In this document: positions 24,729 through 32,419 of the stretch, piece by piece
How positions within the stretch are numbered: position 1 is the first letter of the stretch
Layout: each line of letters begins with the position of its first letter
Assembly: GCA_964591225.1 (NCBI GenBank)
Contig: CAZQAO010000006.1
Location: 1-32,443, forward strand
Length of the DNA: 32,443 bases
Source: MGBC108787 sp964591225
Lineage (GTDB): Bacteria; Bacillota_I; Bacilli_A; RF39; UBA660
Reading direction: 5' to 3'
Notes under the pieces: generated by a model
Databases searched by the model: none
The model's input: the letters and a program-made list of their open reading frames with translations, nothing else
Told to the model about the DNA's origin: nothing
Translations under genes and position numbers: made by a program

Positions 24729-25490
24729 TTAAGATGTTATCGTATCTTTATTTAATCTTAAATTATCTGCTAAAGTCGCAATAAATTCCGAATTGGTAGG
24801 TTTACTCCGATCATAATCGACACTATGACCAAATAGTTCTTCCATCAAATCATAATCACCTCGAGCCCAACTAACTTCGATAGCATGGCGAATAGCTCTT
24901 TCTACTCTTGATGCTGTTGTATCATAGCGAAGAGCAATTTCGGGATAAATACATTTCGTAATCCCTCCAATCATATCCGGATTTTCATACATCATATAAA
25001 CACTTTCGCGAATATATTGGTATCCTCTAATATGAGAAGGAATTCCTAAAGAATGTAATAATTTACTAATTTCTATTTCAATTTTATTATCTTTTGGAGC
25101 TACAGTTTCTTCCGTTTGCATAACTTCTAAGATACGTTGTTCTAAAATAGAATTATCAATTGGCTTCATCATATAATAATCAACATCAAATTTATTGATC
25201 ATTTTGATAGCAATTTCTTTTTTATAACTTGTTAAAACAATAACGTGTTTCTTTATTTTATGTTTTTGCATCTCTTCTAAAATAGCTAGACCATCAACTA
25301 GTGGCATAATAATATCCATTAAGATAATATCAAAAGTATCACTATGATCTAATATATAAGATAAAGCTTCTTGGCCATTAGAAATTGTTTTAACAATATT
25401 GATTACTGCGTGACTACTAAAATACTCCGTTGTTTTACTTAGCATTGATTCATTATCATCAATCATAAGTACATTAATATTTGTTTTCAT
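24729..25490 (-). CDS. spo0A: Sporulation master regulator Spo0A
   Basis: 253 residues, near the usual 260-270. The receiver domain (1-120) has the acidic pocket D11-D12, the phospho-acceptor D59 in ILMDIIMP, the switch Thr/Ser (VLTSYK) and the conserved Lys (MMKP). The C-terminal effector domain (about 140-253) is diagnostic of Spo0A: LGIPSHIRGYQYIRE, TTASRVERAIRHAIEV and KPTNSEFIATLADNLRL. When phosphorylated, Spo0A binds 0A boxes and starts sporulation. AAGGAG 6 nt before the ATG at 25490. It stands alone between the tpiA terminator and the transglycosylase promoter, not next to spoIVB as in most Bacilli and Clostridia. An exact TGTCGAA lies 108 bp upstream. Confidence 0.97.
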   Translation of the reverse strand: MKTNINVLMIDDNESMLSKTTEYFSSHAVINIVKTISNGQEALSYILDHSDTFDIILMDIIMPLVDGLAILEEMQKHKIKKHVIVLTSYKKEIAIKMINKFDVDYYMMKPIDNSILEQRILEVMQTEETVAPKDNKIEIEISKLLHSLGIPSHIRGYQYIRESVYMMYENPDMIGGITKCIYPEIALRYDTTASRVERAIRHAIEVSWARGDYDLMEELFGHSVDYDRSKPTNSEFIATLADNLRLNKDTITS

Positions 25491-25533
25491 CTTAATCTCC
25501 TTTTTTTATTTTTACTGCACGCAAATTCATTAT

Positions 25534-25575
25534 AAAAAAAGACTAGACAAAATACTAGATTTTATTTTGTCTAGT
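25534..25575 (-). terminator. Strong rho-independent terminator after tpiA
   Basis: On the minus strand ACTAGACAAAAT and ATTTTGTCTAGT form a perfect 12-bp stem with a 10-nt loop, followed by C and seven T. It separates the glycolytic unit from spo0A. A TATAAT (25529-25534) overlaps its T run and may be the spo0A -10, without a clear -35. Confidence 0.88.
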
Positions 25576-25597
25576 ATTGTAAATTTTCGTAAATTTA

Positions 25598-25604
25598 TGT
25601 CGAA
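25598..25604 (+). promoter_or_regulatory. Possible 0A box upstream of spo0A
   Basis: TGTCGAA on the plus strand is an exact match to the Spo0A-box core and lies between tpiA and spo0A. A 7-mer occurs by chance a few times in a window this size (another lies inside the kinase gene near 30090), so support is modest. Confidence 0.3.
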
Positions 25605-25606
25605 TT

Positions 25607-26305
25607 TTATAACTTTTCTGTTATTTTTAATAGATTTTCGACGTTATTTATTCCAGTTCCTATCAAATATCCATCTAATATGTCGATTTTTAATAAATCA
25701 TCAATAGTATCTATATTCACACTACCCCCATATACTACTAAAATATTAATTTTATATTTTTCTTTTATATATAATTTTAATTGGTAGACAGTTTGTTCAA
25801 TTTCTTGAGAATCTAACGGACAATTTTGATTAATCGCCCAAGCTGGTTCAAAGGCGAGAATACAATTGTTACGTTCTACTTCATTTAGATAAGAAAAGAT
25901 ATCACTAACTTGGGATTTTATTGCTGTAAAATTATTATCTTCTTTTGTTAAACCTCTTCCTAAACATAAAACGACCTTAATTTTGGCAGCGGTAGCATTT
26001 TGAATTTTGATTACACAACTCTCCGTGGTTTCTTTAGTTTCACAATGATTAACTAACACATAACCAACTTTTAAAGTCGCTAGTTGGTAAGCTAAAACTT
26101 CGCCGGTATGACTGCCATCTTTGTAGGTTGAAACATTTTGAGCTCCTAAAGCATAAGCACTATTATAAAAAAAGGGTAGATATATAAAAGAAGGAAAGAG
26201 AATAATATTTTTATTGGCACCATTTAAAGCCTTTAGTTGTTTTTTATATTCTAAAATTTCATTTAAAGTTTTAGTTGATTTTAAATTACACATCAAGTAC
26301 TTCAA
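25607..26305 (-). CDS. tpiA: Triosephosphate isomerase, divergent
   Basis: 232 residues from a TTG at 26305, shorter than the usual 250. It interconverts DHAP and GAP. Catalytic residues align: N7 and K9 (NLK for the usual NWK), H87, and E153 in FEPAWA. The surroundings are unusual: NHCETK replaces GHSERR, and the loop-6 hinge after PAWAI reads NQN where most enzymes have GTG. Loop 7 YGGS is kept. Start: the ATG at 26314 is immediately preceded by GGAGG with no spacing, while the TTG at 26305 is 9 nt from it and still keeps strand 1; the ATG remains an alternative. The start lies inside the end of pgk. Last gene before a strong terminator. Confidence 0.9.
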   Translation of the reverse strand: MKYLMCNLKSTKTLNEILEYKKQLKALNGANKNIILFPSFIYLPFFYNSAYALGAQNVSTYKDGSHTGEVLAYQLATLKVGYVLVNHCETKETTESCVIKIQNATAAKIKVVLCLGRGLTKEDNNFTAIKSQVSDIFSYLNEVERNNCILAFEPAWAINQNCPLDSQEIEQTVYQLKLYIKEKYKINILVVYGGSVNIDTIDDLLKIDILDGYLIGTGINNVENLLKITEKL

Positions 26306-27497
26306 TTTCTTCATCCTCCATAATACTATCAATTCCTACTAAACTACCATCAGTAATATATTTTAAAGTGGCGCCACCTCCACTAGATAAATAAGTAAAA
26401 GCATCTTGAAAGCCAAAATAATTAACACTGGCGACTGAATCTCCGCCCCCAACTACGACAACTTTATTACTACTTTTTAGAATTTGTAATAACTCTTTGG
26501 TCCCATTAGAATAACGATGATTTTCATATACTCCCATGGTACCATTTAAAAAGATAGTATTACTTTCATTGATAGCAACTTTATATTTTTCAATGGTTTT
26601 GACGCCGATATCATAAATAATTTCATCGACATCAATATCATTAATTTTTTTATATTTAGTATACATTTTATCATAACTATTACCCACTACAGCATCTAAA
26701 GGTAACATTATTTTATCCCGATAATTTAAAAGAATATTCCGTAATTTTTCAATCGTTTCCGGATTTTTAGTGGAAAGGGAAGCTCCAACAGGAAAATGAA
26801 GAGCTTTTAAAAAACTATTAGCTAGTCCTCCTCCTAGTAATAAATGTTCACATTTCGGGATCATCGTTTCAATCAAGGCCAGTTTATCTTCAATTTTGGC
26901 GCCCCCCATAATAATGGTAAAGGGACGTTCTGGATGCATTACAAATTTATCGATAGCTGCTAGTTCTCGTTCTACTAAAAGTCCCATACAACTAGGAATA
27001 TATTTGGGAATTCCGACAATCGAAGCATGCGCCCGATGAGCACAAGCAAAAGCATCCATTACAAAGACATCTCCTAAAGAAGCTAGTAAAGAAGAAGCTT
27101 GAGGATCACAATTACTCTCTAAATGATTGGGAACATCTAAAAAGCGGGTATTTTCTAATAATAAAATATCACCCGGTAATAAAGCTTTTACTTTCTCCGG
27201 TAAAAGTGGATTAAACAAATCTTTTTCAAACATAATATCCCGTTTTAAAAGACCTTTTAACCTAGTAGCTACTGGTTCTAAAGAATAAAGTAATTTATCT
27301 TCTTCAGATTCTACTTTGCCTAAATGGCTTAATAAAATGATTTTACAATTTTGTTCTAAAAGATAATAGATAGTATCTAAACTTTGAACTAGTTTCGTAT
27401 CATCTAAAATATCTCCATCTTTAATCGGAACATTGTAATCAAAACGAACTATGACAGTTTTATCTTTAACATCCATATCTTTTAATTTCTTTTTCAT
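26286..27497 (-). CDS. pgk: Phosphoglycerate kinase
   Basis: 403 residues, normal length. Converts 1,3-bisphosphoglycerate and ADP to 3-phosphoglycerate and ATP. N-domain motifs: VRFDYNVP at about 17-24, SHLGK at about 57-61 (usual HLGRP), ENTRF, DAFACAHRAHAS. C-domain: MGGAKIEDK, GGGLANSFLKA, NGTMGVYE, and the hinge/nucleotide site VVGGGDSVASV and SSGGGATLKYI. A good AGGTGGTGA SD precedes 27497. It overlaps the start of tpiA, whose SD is in its last codons. An extended -10 element lies between gap and pgk. Confidence 0.98.
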   Translation of the reverse strand: MKKKLKDMDVKDKTVIVRFDYNVPIKDGDILDDTKLVQSLDTIYYLLEQNCKIILLSHLGKVESEEDKLLYSLEPVATRLKGLLKRDIMFEKDLFNPLLPEKVKALLPGDILLLENTRFLDVPNHLESNCDPQASSLLASLGDVFVMDAFACAHRAHASIVGIPKYIPSCMGLLVERELAAIDKFVMHPERPFTIIMGGAKIEDKLALIETMIPKCEHLLLGGGLANSFLKALHFPVGASLSTKNPETIEKLRNILLNYRDKIMLPLDAVVGNSYDKMYTKYKKINDIDVDEIIYDIGVKTIEKYKVAINESNTIFLNGTMGVYENHRYSNGTKELLQILKSSNKVVVVGGGDSVASVNYFGFQDAFTYLSSGGGATLKYITDGSLVGIDSIMEDEEIEVLDV

Positions 27498-27515
27498 TTT
27501 ATTTTCACCACCTTT

Positions 27516-27524
27516 ATTATAGCA
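27516..27524 (-). promoter_or_regulatory. Possible internal extended -10 promoter before pgk
   Basis: On the minus strand TGCTATAAT lies about 20 nt before the pgk start, a perfect TATAAT with extended TG. No convincing -35 is present, and the 5' UTR would be very short. Confidence 0.35.
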
Positions 27525-27535
27525 AATGAATACTT

Positions 27536-28546
27536 TTATTCTTCTAAAAACATTTTTTTCGCAGTCCGTAACATTTGAGAGGTATAACCCATTTCATTAT
27601 CATACCAAGCATTTATCTTAACTAATTGTTTATTATTAACTTCTAAAACTTTCGTTAAAGATGCATCGACGAGCGAACCACAAGTTTTACCGATAATATC
27701 ACTAGATACCACCGGATCAAAAGTAACTTTTAAAGTTTCATTTTGAGAATTTATTAATAAATCATTTATTTCTTTAACACTTGTATTTCGTTTTAATTCT
27801 AATATGACATCAACTAAAGAGCCATCACTTACAGGAACACGATATGCTAAACCATCTATTTTATTATTAAGTTCCGGTATTACTTCTCCAATCGCTTTTA
27901 AAACACCAGTTGAAGTAGGAATAATATTCATGGCAGCGGATCTGCCCCGTCTTTCTTTAATTCCTTTTTTATGGGGAATATCTAAAGTTACTTGATCATT
28001 AGTATAAGCATGAATTGTACTCATAAAACCTTTTTCTATTCCAATATTATCTTCAATCACTTTTAAAATAGGAGCTAAACAATTGGTAGTACAAGAAGCC
28101 CCACTAATAATTTGATCAGTACTAGTTAAAATATCATCATTAACATTGTATACAATAGTTTTAATACCATCTTTAGCTGGAGCTGAAATTAATACTTTCT
28201 TAGCTCCTGCTTCAATATGTTTATGGGCACCTTCCAAAGTTGTAAAATGACCTGTGCATTCTAAAACTAAATCAATATTTAATTCTTTCCAGGGTAAATT
28301 TACGGGATCTAATTCTTTAAATACTTTAATTCTCTTACGTTTATTTATTACTAACTCATCGTTTAGAAAAGTAATCTCATCTTCATGAAAAGACCGATGA
28401 TTGGTATCATACTTTAAAAGATAAGCTAATTCTTCGGGATCAGTTAAATCATTTATAGCCACAATATTAAAATCAGTGCCGGTAATCATTTTCCGAAAAG
28501 CCACGCGACCAATTCTTCCAAAACCATTGATAGCAACTCTAATCAT
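27536..28546 (-). CDS. gap: Glyceraldehyde-3-phosphate dehydrogenase (NAD type)
   Basis: 336 residues. The Rossmann motif INGFGRIGR is at residues 7-15, with Asp33 in INDLTD favouring NAD over NADP. The catalytic Cys152 is in SGASCTTNCLAP and the base His179 in THAYTNDQ-like STIHAYTND. The SxxG anion site and the C-terminal NAWYDNEMGYT are present. It lies 14 nt after the kinase-fusion gene and 38 nt before pgk, in the canonical gap-pgk-tpiA order. Confidence 0.98.
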   Translation of the reverse strand: MIRVAINGFGRIGRVAFRKMITGTDFNIVAINDLTDPEELAYLLKYDTNHRSFHEDEITFLNDELVINKRKRIKVFKELDPVNLPWKELNIDLVLECTGHFTTLEGAHKHIEAGAKKVLISAPAKDGIKTIVYNVNDDILTSTDQIISGASCTTNCLAPILKVIEDNIGIEKGFMSTIHAYTNDQVTLDIPHKKGIKERRGRSAAMNIIPTSTGVLKAIGEVIPELNNKIDGLAYRVPVSDGSLVDVILELKRNTSVKEINDLLINSQNETLKVTFDPVVSSDIIGKTCGSLVDASLTKVLEVNNKQLVKINAWYDNEMGYTSQMLRTAKKMFLEE

Positions 28547-28560
28547 AATTTCTATCCTTT

Positions 28561-30195
28561 CTAACCAATAAATTCTCTTAAAATCGAATCTTTACTAACA
28601 TATTCTGAAGGAATAGCATAAAATCCTTGCATAGAATTAATTAATCTTCTAGCTTCTTCATAGTAGGGAGAATCTAAACCAACTGAATATAATAAAGGTT
28701 CTGCAAAGACTTTTAAAACTCCAACTTCAAAAGCATAAGCGGTATTAATAACAATATCAGCTTGATGAATATACGGAAAAATATATTTTTCTTCGCCATC
28801 TCTTACTATCTGCCAAGTTTTTATCGTTTCGGATACATCCGTTCCCCGAGTTCGATTATCTCTAATAATTCTTCTTAATAATCGTAAATCAACAGTAGAA
28901 AAATAATTATGTCGATCTATTTGCAAAGGTATAAAAGGACTTAAATAAATTTTATATTTATATTTATTAGGAATATCACCTGTTAAATCATCATTAAGAC
29001 AATGTAATCCTTCTACTAATAAAATGCTTTTCTCATCCATTTTTATACCCTTAGTTCTCCTAGTTTTTTTATGACTAATAAAATCATAAATAGGAAGATG
29101 GACTTCTTTACCTTTTATTAAATCATTTATATCTTGATTAAATAGTTTTAAATCTATAGCTTCTAATACTTCATGATTTACAACTTGATCTTTTAACATA
29201 TCTTCTTCATCTTTATAATAATCATCGACTGAAATAGGAATAGGATGATAACCTAAAGACTCTAAGTATGTTGATAATCTTTTCGTCGTTGTAGTTTTAC
29301 CAGATGAAGAAGGACCAGATATTAAAACCATTTTTATATCTTTATTCTCTTTAATTTCTTTAGCTACTGAAGAAATATGATCATTAAATTCTAATTCACT
29401 AACTTTAATAAAACTTTCAATTCTACTATTACTAACTAATTCATTTAAATTGGCCAAATAGGGAACATCCATTGACTTTAACCAAGTTTCCCCACTTTTA
29501 AACGTATCAATAATATTACTATAATGCACATATTCAGGAATATTACCATCCGTTCTACTACTAGGAAAGACAATCACAATTTTATTTTTACCGAGATAAA
29601 CTAAATCAAATTTATTAATATTCTTAGTTTCACAGGGCATTTCACTATAATAATAATTATAGATATTTTTTAATTTATAAAGACTGACGATTTCATTATT
29701 AGAATTATGAATATTTTTAGCTTTTTCTTCTTGATGTTTTTTTAAAAAATACTTAATTGCTTCTTTTTTCGTAATATTATATTTTAATATCGGCTCGTTA
29801 TCATCTATAATACGCACCATTGCTTCTTTAATTTTACTTAAATCATCTTTGATAATATTAGTTTCTCCCCCAATTTCCACCATAATTCCTTTGGGAACAC
29901 TATGTAAAAAATAGACTTCACTTTCTGGAAATACTTCTTTAGTAGCCACTTCAAAGATAAATTTTAAAGCTGCTTGGTACATCCGATAACCATAAGGGTC
30001 ATTAACATCCAAAAAATCAATGGCACAATCTTTTTTTAACTTAGTACTCATAGGAATAATTTCATTATTAATACGAGCTCCTAGAATACTTGTCGAACAC
30101 TTTTTTTGAAAGCTTTTGGCAACTTCATAGACTGTAGTATCAGTATTAAAACTTTGTTCTTCACCATTTTCAAATAATATTTTTATTTCTTGCAT
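28561..30195 (-). CDS. Uridine kinase-like nucleoside kinase with N-terminal TGS and ThrRS-like domains
   Basis: 544 residues. Residues 1-63 form a TGS domain; about 68-230 resemble the second additional domain of threonyl-tRNA synthetase, but the HxxxH of that domain is missing (GYRMYQAAL at its place), so editing-type metal chemistry is unlikely. Residues about 285-500 form a P-loop uridine/phosphoribulokinase domain with Walker A GPSSSGKT (294-301), ISVDDYYKD, and LLVEGLHCL. Such fusions are known in Clostridia and Thermotoga and are annotated as nucleoside kinases; the true substrate is not evident here. The ATG at 30195 follows GAGGGG. First gene of the unit with gap, pgk and tpiA. Confidence 0.92.
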   Translation of the reverse strand: MQEIKILFENGEEQSFNTDTTVYEVAKSFQKKCSTSILGARINNEIIPMSTKLKKDCAIDFLDVNDPYGYRMYQAALKFIFEVATKEVFPESEVYFLHSVPKGIMVEIGGETNIIKDDLSKIKEAMVRIIDDNEPILKYNITKKEAIKYFLKKHQEEKAKNIHNSNNEIVSLYKLKNIYNYYYSEMPCETKNINKFDLVYLGKNKIVIVFPSSRTDGNIPEYVHYSNIIDTFKSGETWLKSMDVPYLANLNELVSNSRIESFIKVSELEFNDHISSVAKEIKENKDIKMVLISGPSSSGKTTTTKRLSTYLESLGYHPIPISVDDYYKDEEDMLKDQVVNHEVLEAIDLKLFNQDINDLIKGKEVHLPIYDFISHKKTRRTKGIKMDEKSILLVEGLHCLNDDLTGDIPNKYKYKIYLSPFIPLQIDRHNYFSTVDLRLLRRIIRDNRTRGTDVSETIKTWQIVRDGEEKYIFPYIHQADIVINTAYAFEVGVLKVFAEPLLYSVGLDSPYYEEARRLINSMQGFYAIPSEYVSKDSILREFIG

Positions 30196-30218
30196 ACATA
30201 CCCCTCGTATTCTTACTC

Positions 30219-30247
30219 ATTTTATCATATCTCTTATATTTTGTCAT
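30219..30247 (-). promoter_or_regulatory. Promoter of the kinase-gap-pgk-tpiA unit
   Basis: On the minus strand ATGACA (30242-30247), 17 nt, TAAAAT (30219-30224) with TG one base upstream of the -10. It lies in the divergent 106-bp region shared with clpP. Confidence 0.7.
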
Positions 30248-30301
30248 ACTTTTTTCGTATAAAATAGATTGTTTTTCTTATGATATTATTAGGTGACTAA
30301 A

Positions 30302-30865
30302 ATGAATATTATTCCAACTGTAATTGAAAAAAGTAATAACCAAGAATATGCTTATGACTTATATTCCCGCCTCCTAAAAGATCGAATTGTTTTTTTATCT
30401 GGTGAAATAAATGAGAGTACAGCTAATATTATTATTAGTGAACTATTATATTTAGATTCTTTAAATCATAATGAGATTTGTTTATATATCAATAGTCCGG
30501 GAGGAGAAGTAAGTAGTGGTTTTGCTATTTATGATACTATTAATTTTATTAAAAGCCCCGTTAGAACTATAGTTGTCGGTTTAGCTGCTAGTATGGCTGC
30601 CTTTCTTTTAGCATCGGGAAATGTAAGATGCGCTCTACCTAATGCTGAAGTTATGATTCATCAACCCCTAGGTGGCATTCAAGGACAAGCCACAGATATT
30701 AAAATTGTCGCTGATCATATTTTAAAAATGAAAGAGAAATTAATTCAAATTTTAGCTTTAAAAACCAAAAAAGATAAATCTGTTTTAGCTCATGATATGG
30801 AAAGAGATTTTTATATGAGTAGTCAAGAAGCCTTAGATTATGGTTTAATTGATGAAATTTTATAA
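30302..30865 (+). CDS. clpP: ATP-dependent Clp protease proteolytic subunit
   Basis: 187 residues from the ATG at 30302, giving the family start MNIIPTVIE; AGGTGA lies 5-6 nt upstream and the in-frame GTG at 30293 is part of that SD. The catalytic triad is S97 (GLAASMAAF), H120 (MIHQPLGG) and D169 (MERDFYM). The stretch between Ser and His (SGNVRCALPN) is about two residues shorter than in B. subtilis ClpP. ClpP forms tetradecamers fed by ClpX or ClpC. I see no CtsR or CIRCE operator upstream. The only plus-strand gene in the window; its stop overlaps that of whiA. Confidence 0.98.
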   Translation: MNIIPTVIEKSNNQEYAYDLYSRLLKDRIVFLSGEINESTANIIISELLYLDSLNHNEICLYINSPGGEVSSGFAIYDTINFIKSPVRTIVVGLAASMAAFLLASGNVRCALPNAEVMIHQPLGGIQGQATDIKIVADHILKMKEKLIQILALKTKKDKSVLAHDMERDFYMSSQEALDYGLIDEIL

Positions 30866-31783
30866 ATTTTGATATTTTTTAATTAAATTTTTCATTTTAA
30901 TAAAATGATGATTAATCCCCGATTTACCAATCTTATAATCAGTTTCTAACGAAATAATTTCAGCCAGTTCTTGATAAGAAGATTCTGGGTATTTATCTCG
31001 ATATTCTAAAACAATTTGCGTATGTTCATCTAATAAACCAATTAAATCATGTTCTTTTAAAAATTCAATCTCTTCTTTTTGTTTCATTCCAGTTGTAATA
31101 CTTTTTTCTTGGTTAGCAATTTCACAGTTATTCAACCGATTAACCATATTCTTGTGATCACGATAAATTCTTATATCTTCAAAGTAAAAAAGAGAATGAA
31201 TAGCTTGAAACATTTTAATCATATCACTGATTTCTTCAGCACTTTTTATATAAACCATATACCGATTACTTCTTTTTAATATTTTGGAATCAAAACGAAT
31301 ACTTTTTAATATTTTTTGGACAAATAACGCATCAGATTTGGTAGGAAAAACAAATTCTAAGTGATAACCACTAGTACTAGGATCATTAATTGATCCGGTA
31401 GTTAAGAATGTCCCTCTTAGATAGGCAATCTTTTCTTCTTCGGCTTCTAGATACATATCATTGGCTTTTATTTTCTTACCATCATTATAAATATATAAAG
31501 ATTCTAAGATATCGAATACTTTTTCTTTAATTTCTAAGATATATATTTGTTTAACTCGAAATCTTTTTTGATTTCTAATAATTATCTTAATATTTATACC
31601 AAAAATTTCTTTTAAATAAGTATATATTCGCCTGGCTATTTTGGCATTTTCACTGGTTATAGTTATTTTATCTTTAGTAATAGTAGCATCATAACGAAGA
31701 ATAGCAGATAGTTCTGCTCTTTTTTCCATTAAATTACCATTATATTCGGTCATTTCTTCTTTAAGACGAGATGAATAAGTCAT
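30860..31783 (-). CDS. whiA: WhiA family DNA-binding regulator
   Basis: 307 residues, typical length. The N-terminal half is a degenerate LAGLIDADG-like fold (KRAELSAILRYDATI, YLRGTFLTTGSINDPSTSGYHLEF), and the C-terminal helix-turn-helix domain covers about residues 215-307, with SYQELAEI and the IGKSGINHHFIKMKNLI end. In Gram-positives WhiA affects cell division and, in actinomycetes, sporulation. AAAGGAG precedes the ATG at 31783. It follows yqeG by 15 nt. The usual neighbours yvcK and rapZ are not in the window. It converges on clpP with a 6-bp overlap. Confidence 0.97.
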   Translation of the reverse strand: MTYSSRLKEEMTEYNGNLMEKRAELSAILRYDATITKDKITITSENAKIARRIYTYLKEIFGINIKIIIRNQKRFRVKQIYILEIKEKVFDILESLYIYNDGKKIKANDMYLEAEEEKIAYLRGTFLTTGSINDPSTSGYHLEFVFPTKSDALFVQKILKSIRFDSKILKRSNRYMVYIKSAEEISDMIKMFQAIHSLFYFEDIRIYRDHKNMVNRLNNCEIANQEKSITTGMKQKEEIEFLKEHDLIGLLDEHTQIVLEYRDKYPESSYQELAEIISLETDYKIGKSGINHHFIKMKNLIKKYQNL

Positions 31784-31798
31784 TTTATCTTCTCCTTT

Positions 31799-32374
31799 CT
31801 AATAATAATGATAACGTTCTATTTTTGATTTAATTTTCCTCATCATAATATTTTGTAAAATATGTTCAAATCCGGTTTTTAGATCATAATATTTACCTTG
31901 ATACGGCTCTACCAAAATGGTATACAATTTAGCATTATTGCCACCAACAATATCACTTAACATTTGATCCCCAATCATTACTGTATTTTTAGACGTACTA
32001 TTTAAAAGATGCAATGCTTTTTCAAAAGCTTCTTTTTTGGGTTTTTGAGCCATATGAATATATTTTATATTTAAATTATCTGCAACTGGTTTTACTCTTC
32101 TTTCGGTATTATTAGAGACTAAACAGATTTCAAAATCTTTACTTAATTGTTTAAAAAATAAAGCTAATTCCTTATTTACTTTTTTTACATTAGCAGGCAT
32201 TATAGTATTATCTACATCAAATATTATGGCTTTATATCCTTCTTTTTTTAGTTTATCATAGGGAATACTTTGAATATCTTTTTGATAAGAATTAGGAAGA
32301 ATAGATTGAATAGCTTTAGTATCATTTTGTAATACTTTTTTAAAAGTTACTAACATATCTTTATTTTTCCCCAT
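31799..32374 (-). CDS. yqeG: YqeG-family HAD phosphatase
   Basis: 191 residues. HAD motif I IFDVDNTI lies at about residues 50-57 with both Asp, motif II is in CLVSNNTE, and motif III/IV is in VMIGDQMLSDIVGGN. The family is a HAD subfamily IIIA phosphatase, in part annotated as phosphatidylglycerophosphatase; the substrate cannot be told from the sequence. GAGGTGA lies 4 nt before the ATG at 32374; a Met at residue 7 is less well placed. In many Bacilli yqeG precedes yqeH-aroE; here it precedes whiA instead. Confidence 0.93.
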   Translation of the reverse strand: MGKNKDMLVTFKKVLQNDTKAIQSILPNSYQKDIQSIPYDKLKKEGYKAIIFDVDNTIMPANVKKVNKELALFFKQLSKDFEICLVSNNTERRVKPVADNLNIKYIHMAQKPKKEAFEKALHLLNSTSKNTVMIGDQMLSDIVGGNNAKLYTILVEPYQGKYYDLKTGFEHILQNIMMRKIKSKIERYHYY

Positions 32375-32391
32375 GTTTTCACCTCATTTTT

Positions 32392-32419
32392 ATTATATCT
32401 TTTAAATGTATGAATGCAA
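32392..32419 (-). promoter_or_regulatory. Sigma-A promoter of yqeG-whiA
   Basis: On the minus strand TTGCAT (32414-32419), 16 nt, TATAAT (32392-32397). Transcription would start about at the SD, giving a 5' UTR of only some 10 nt. Confidence 0.65.

Noticed and set aside
30293..30301. GTG start of clpP
   Set aside because: The GTG is part of the SD AGGTGA; ATG 30302 gives the canonical MNIIPTVIE.
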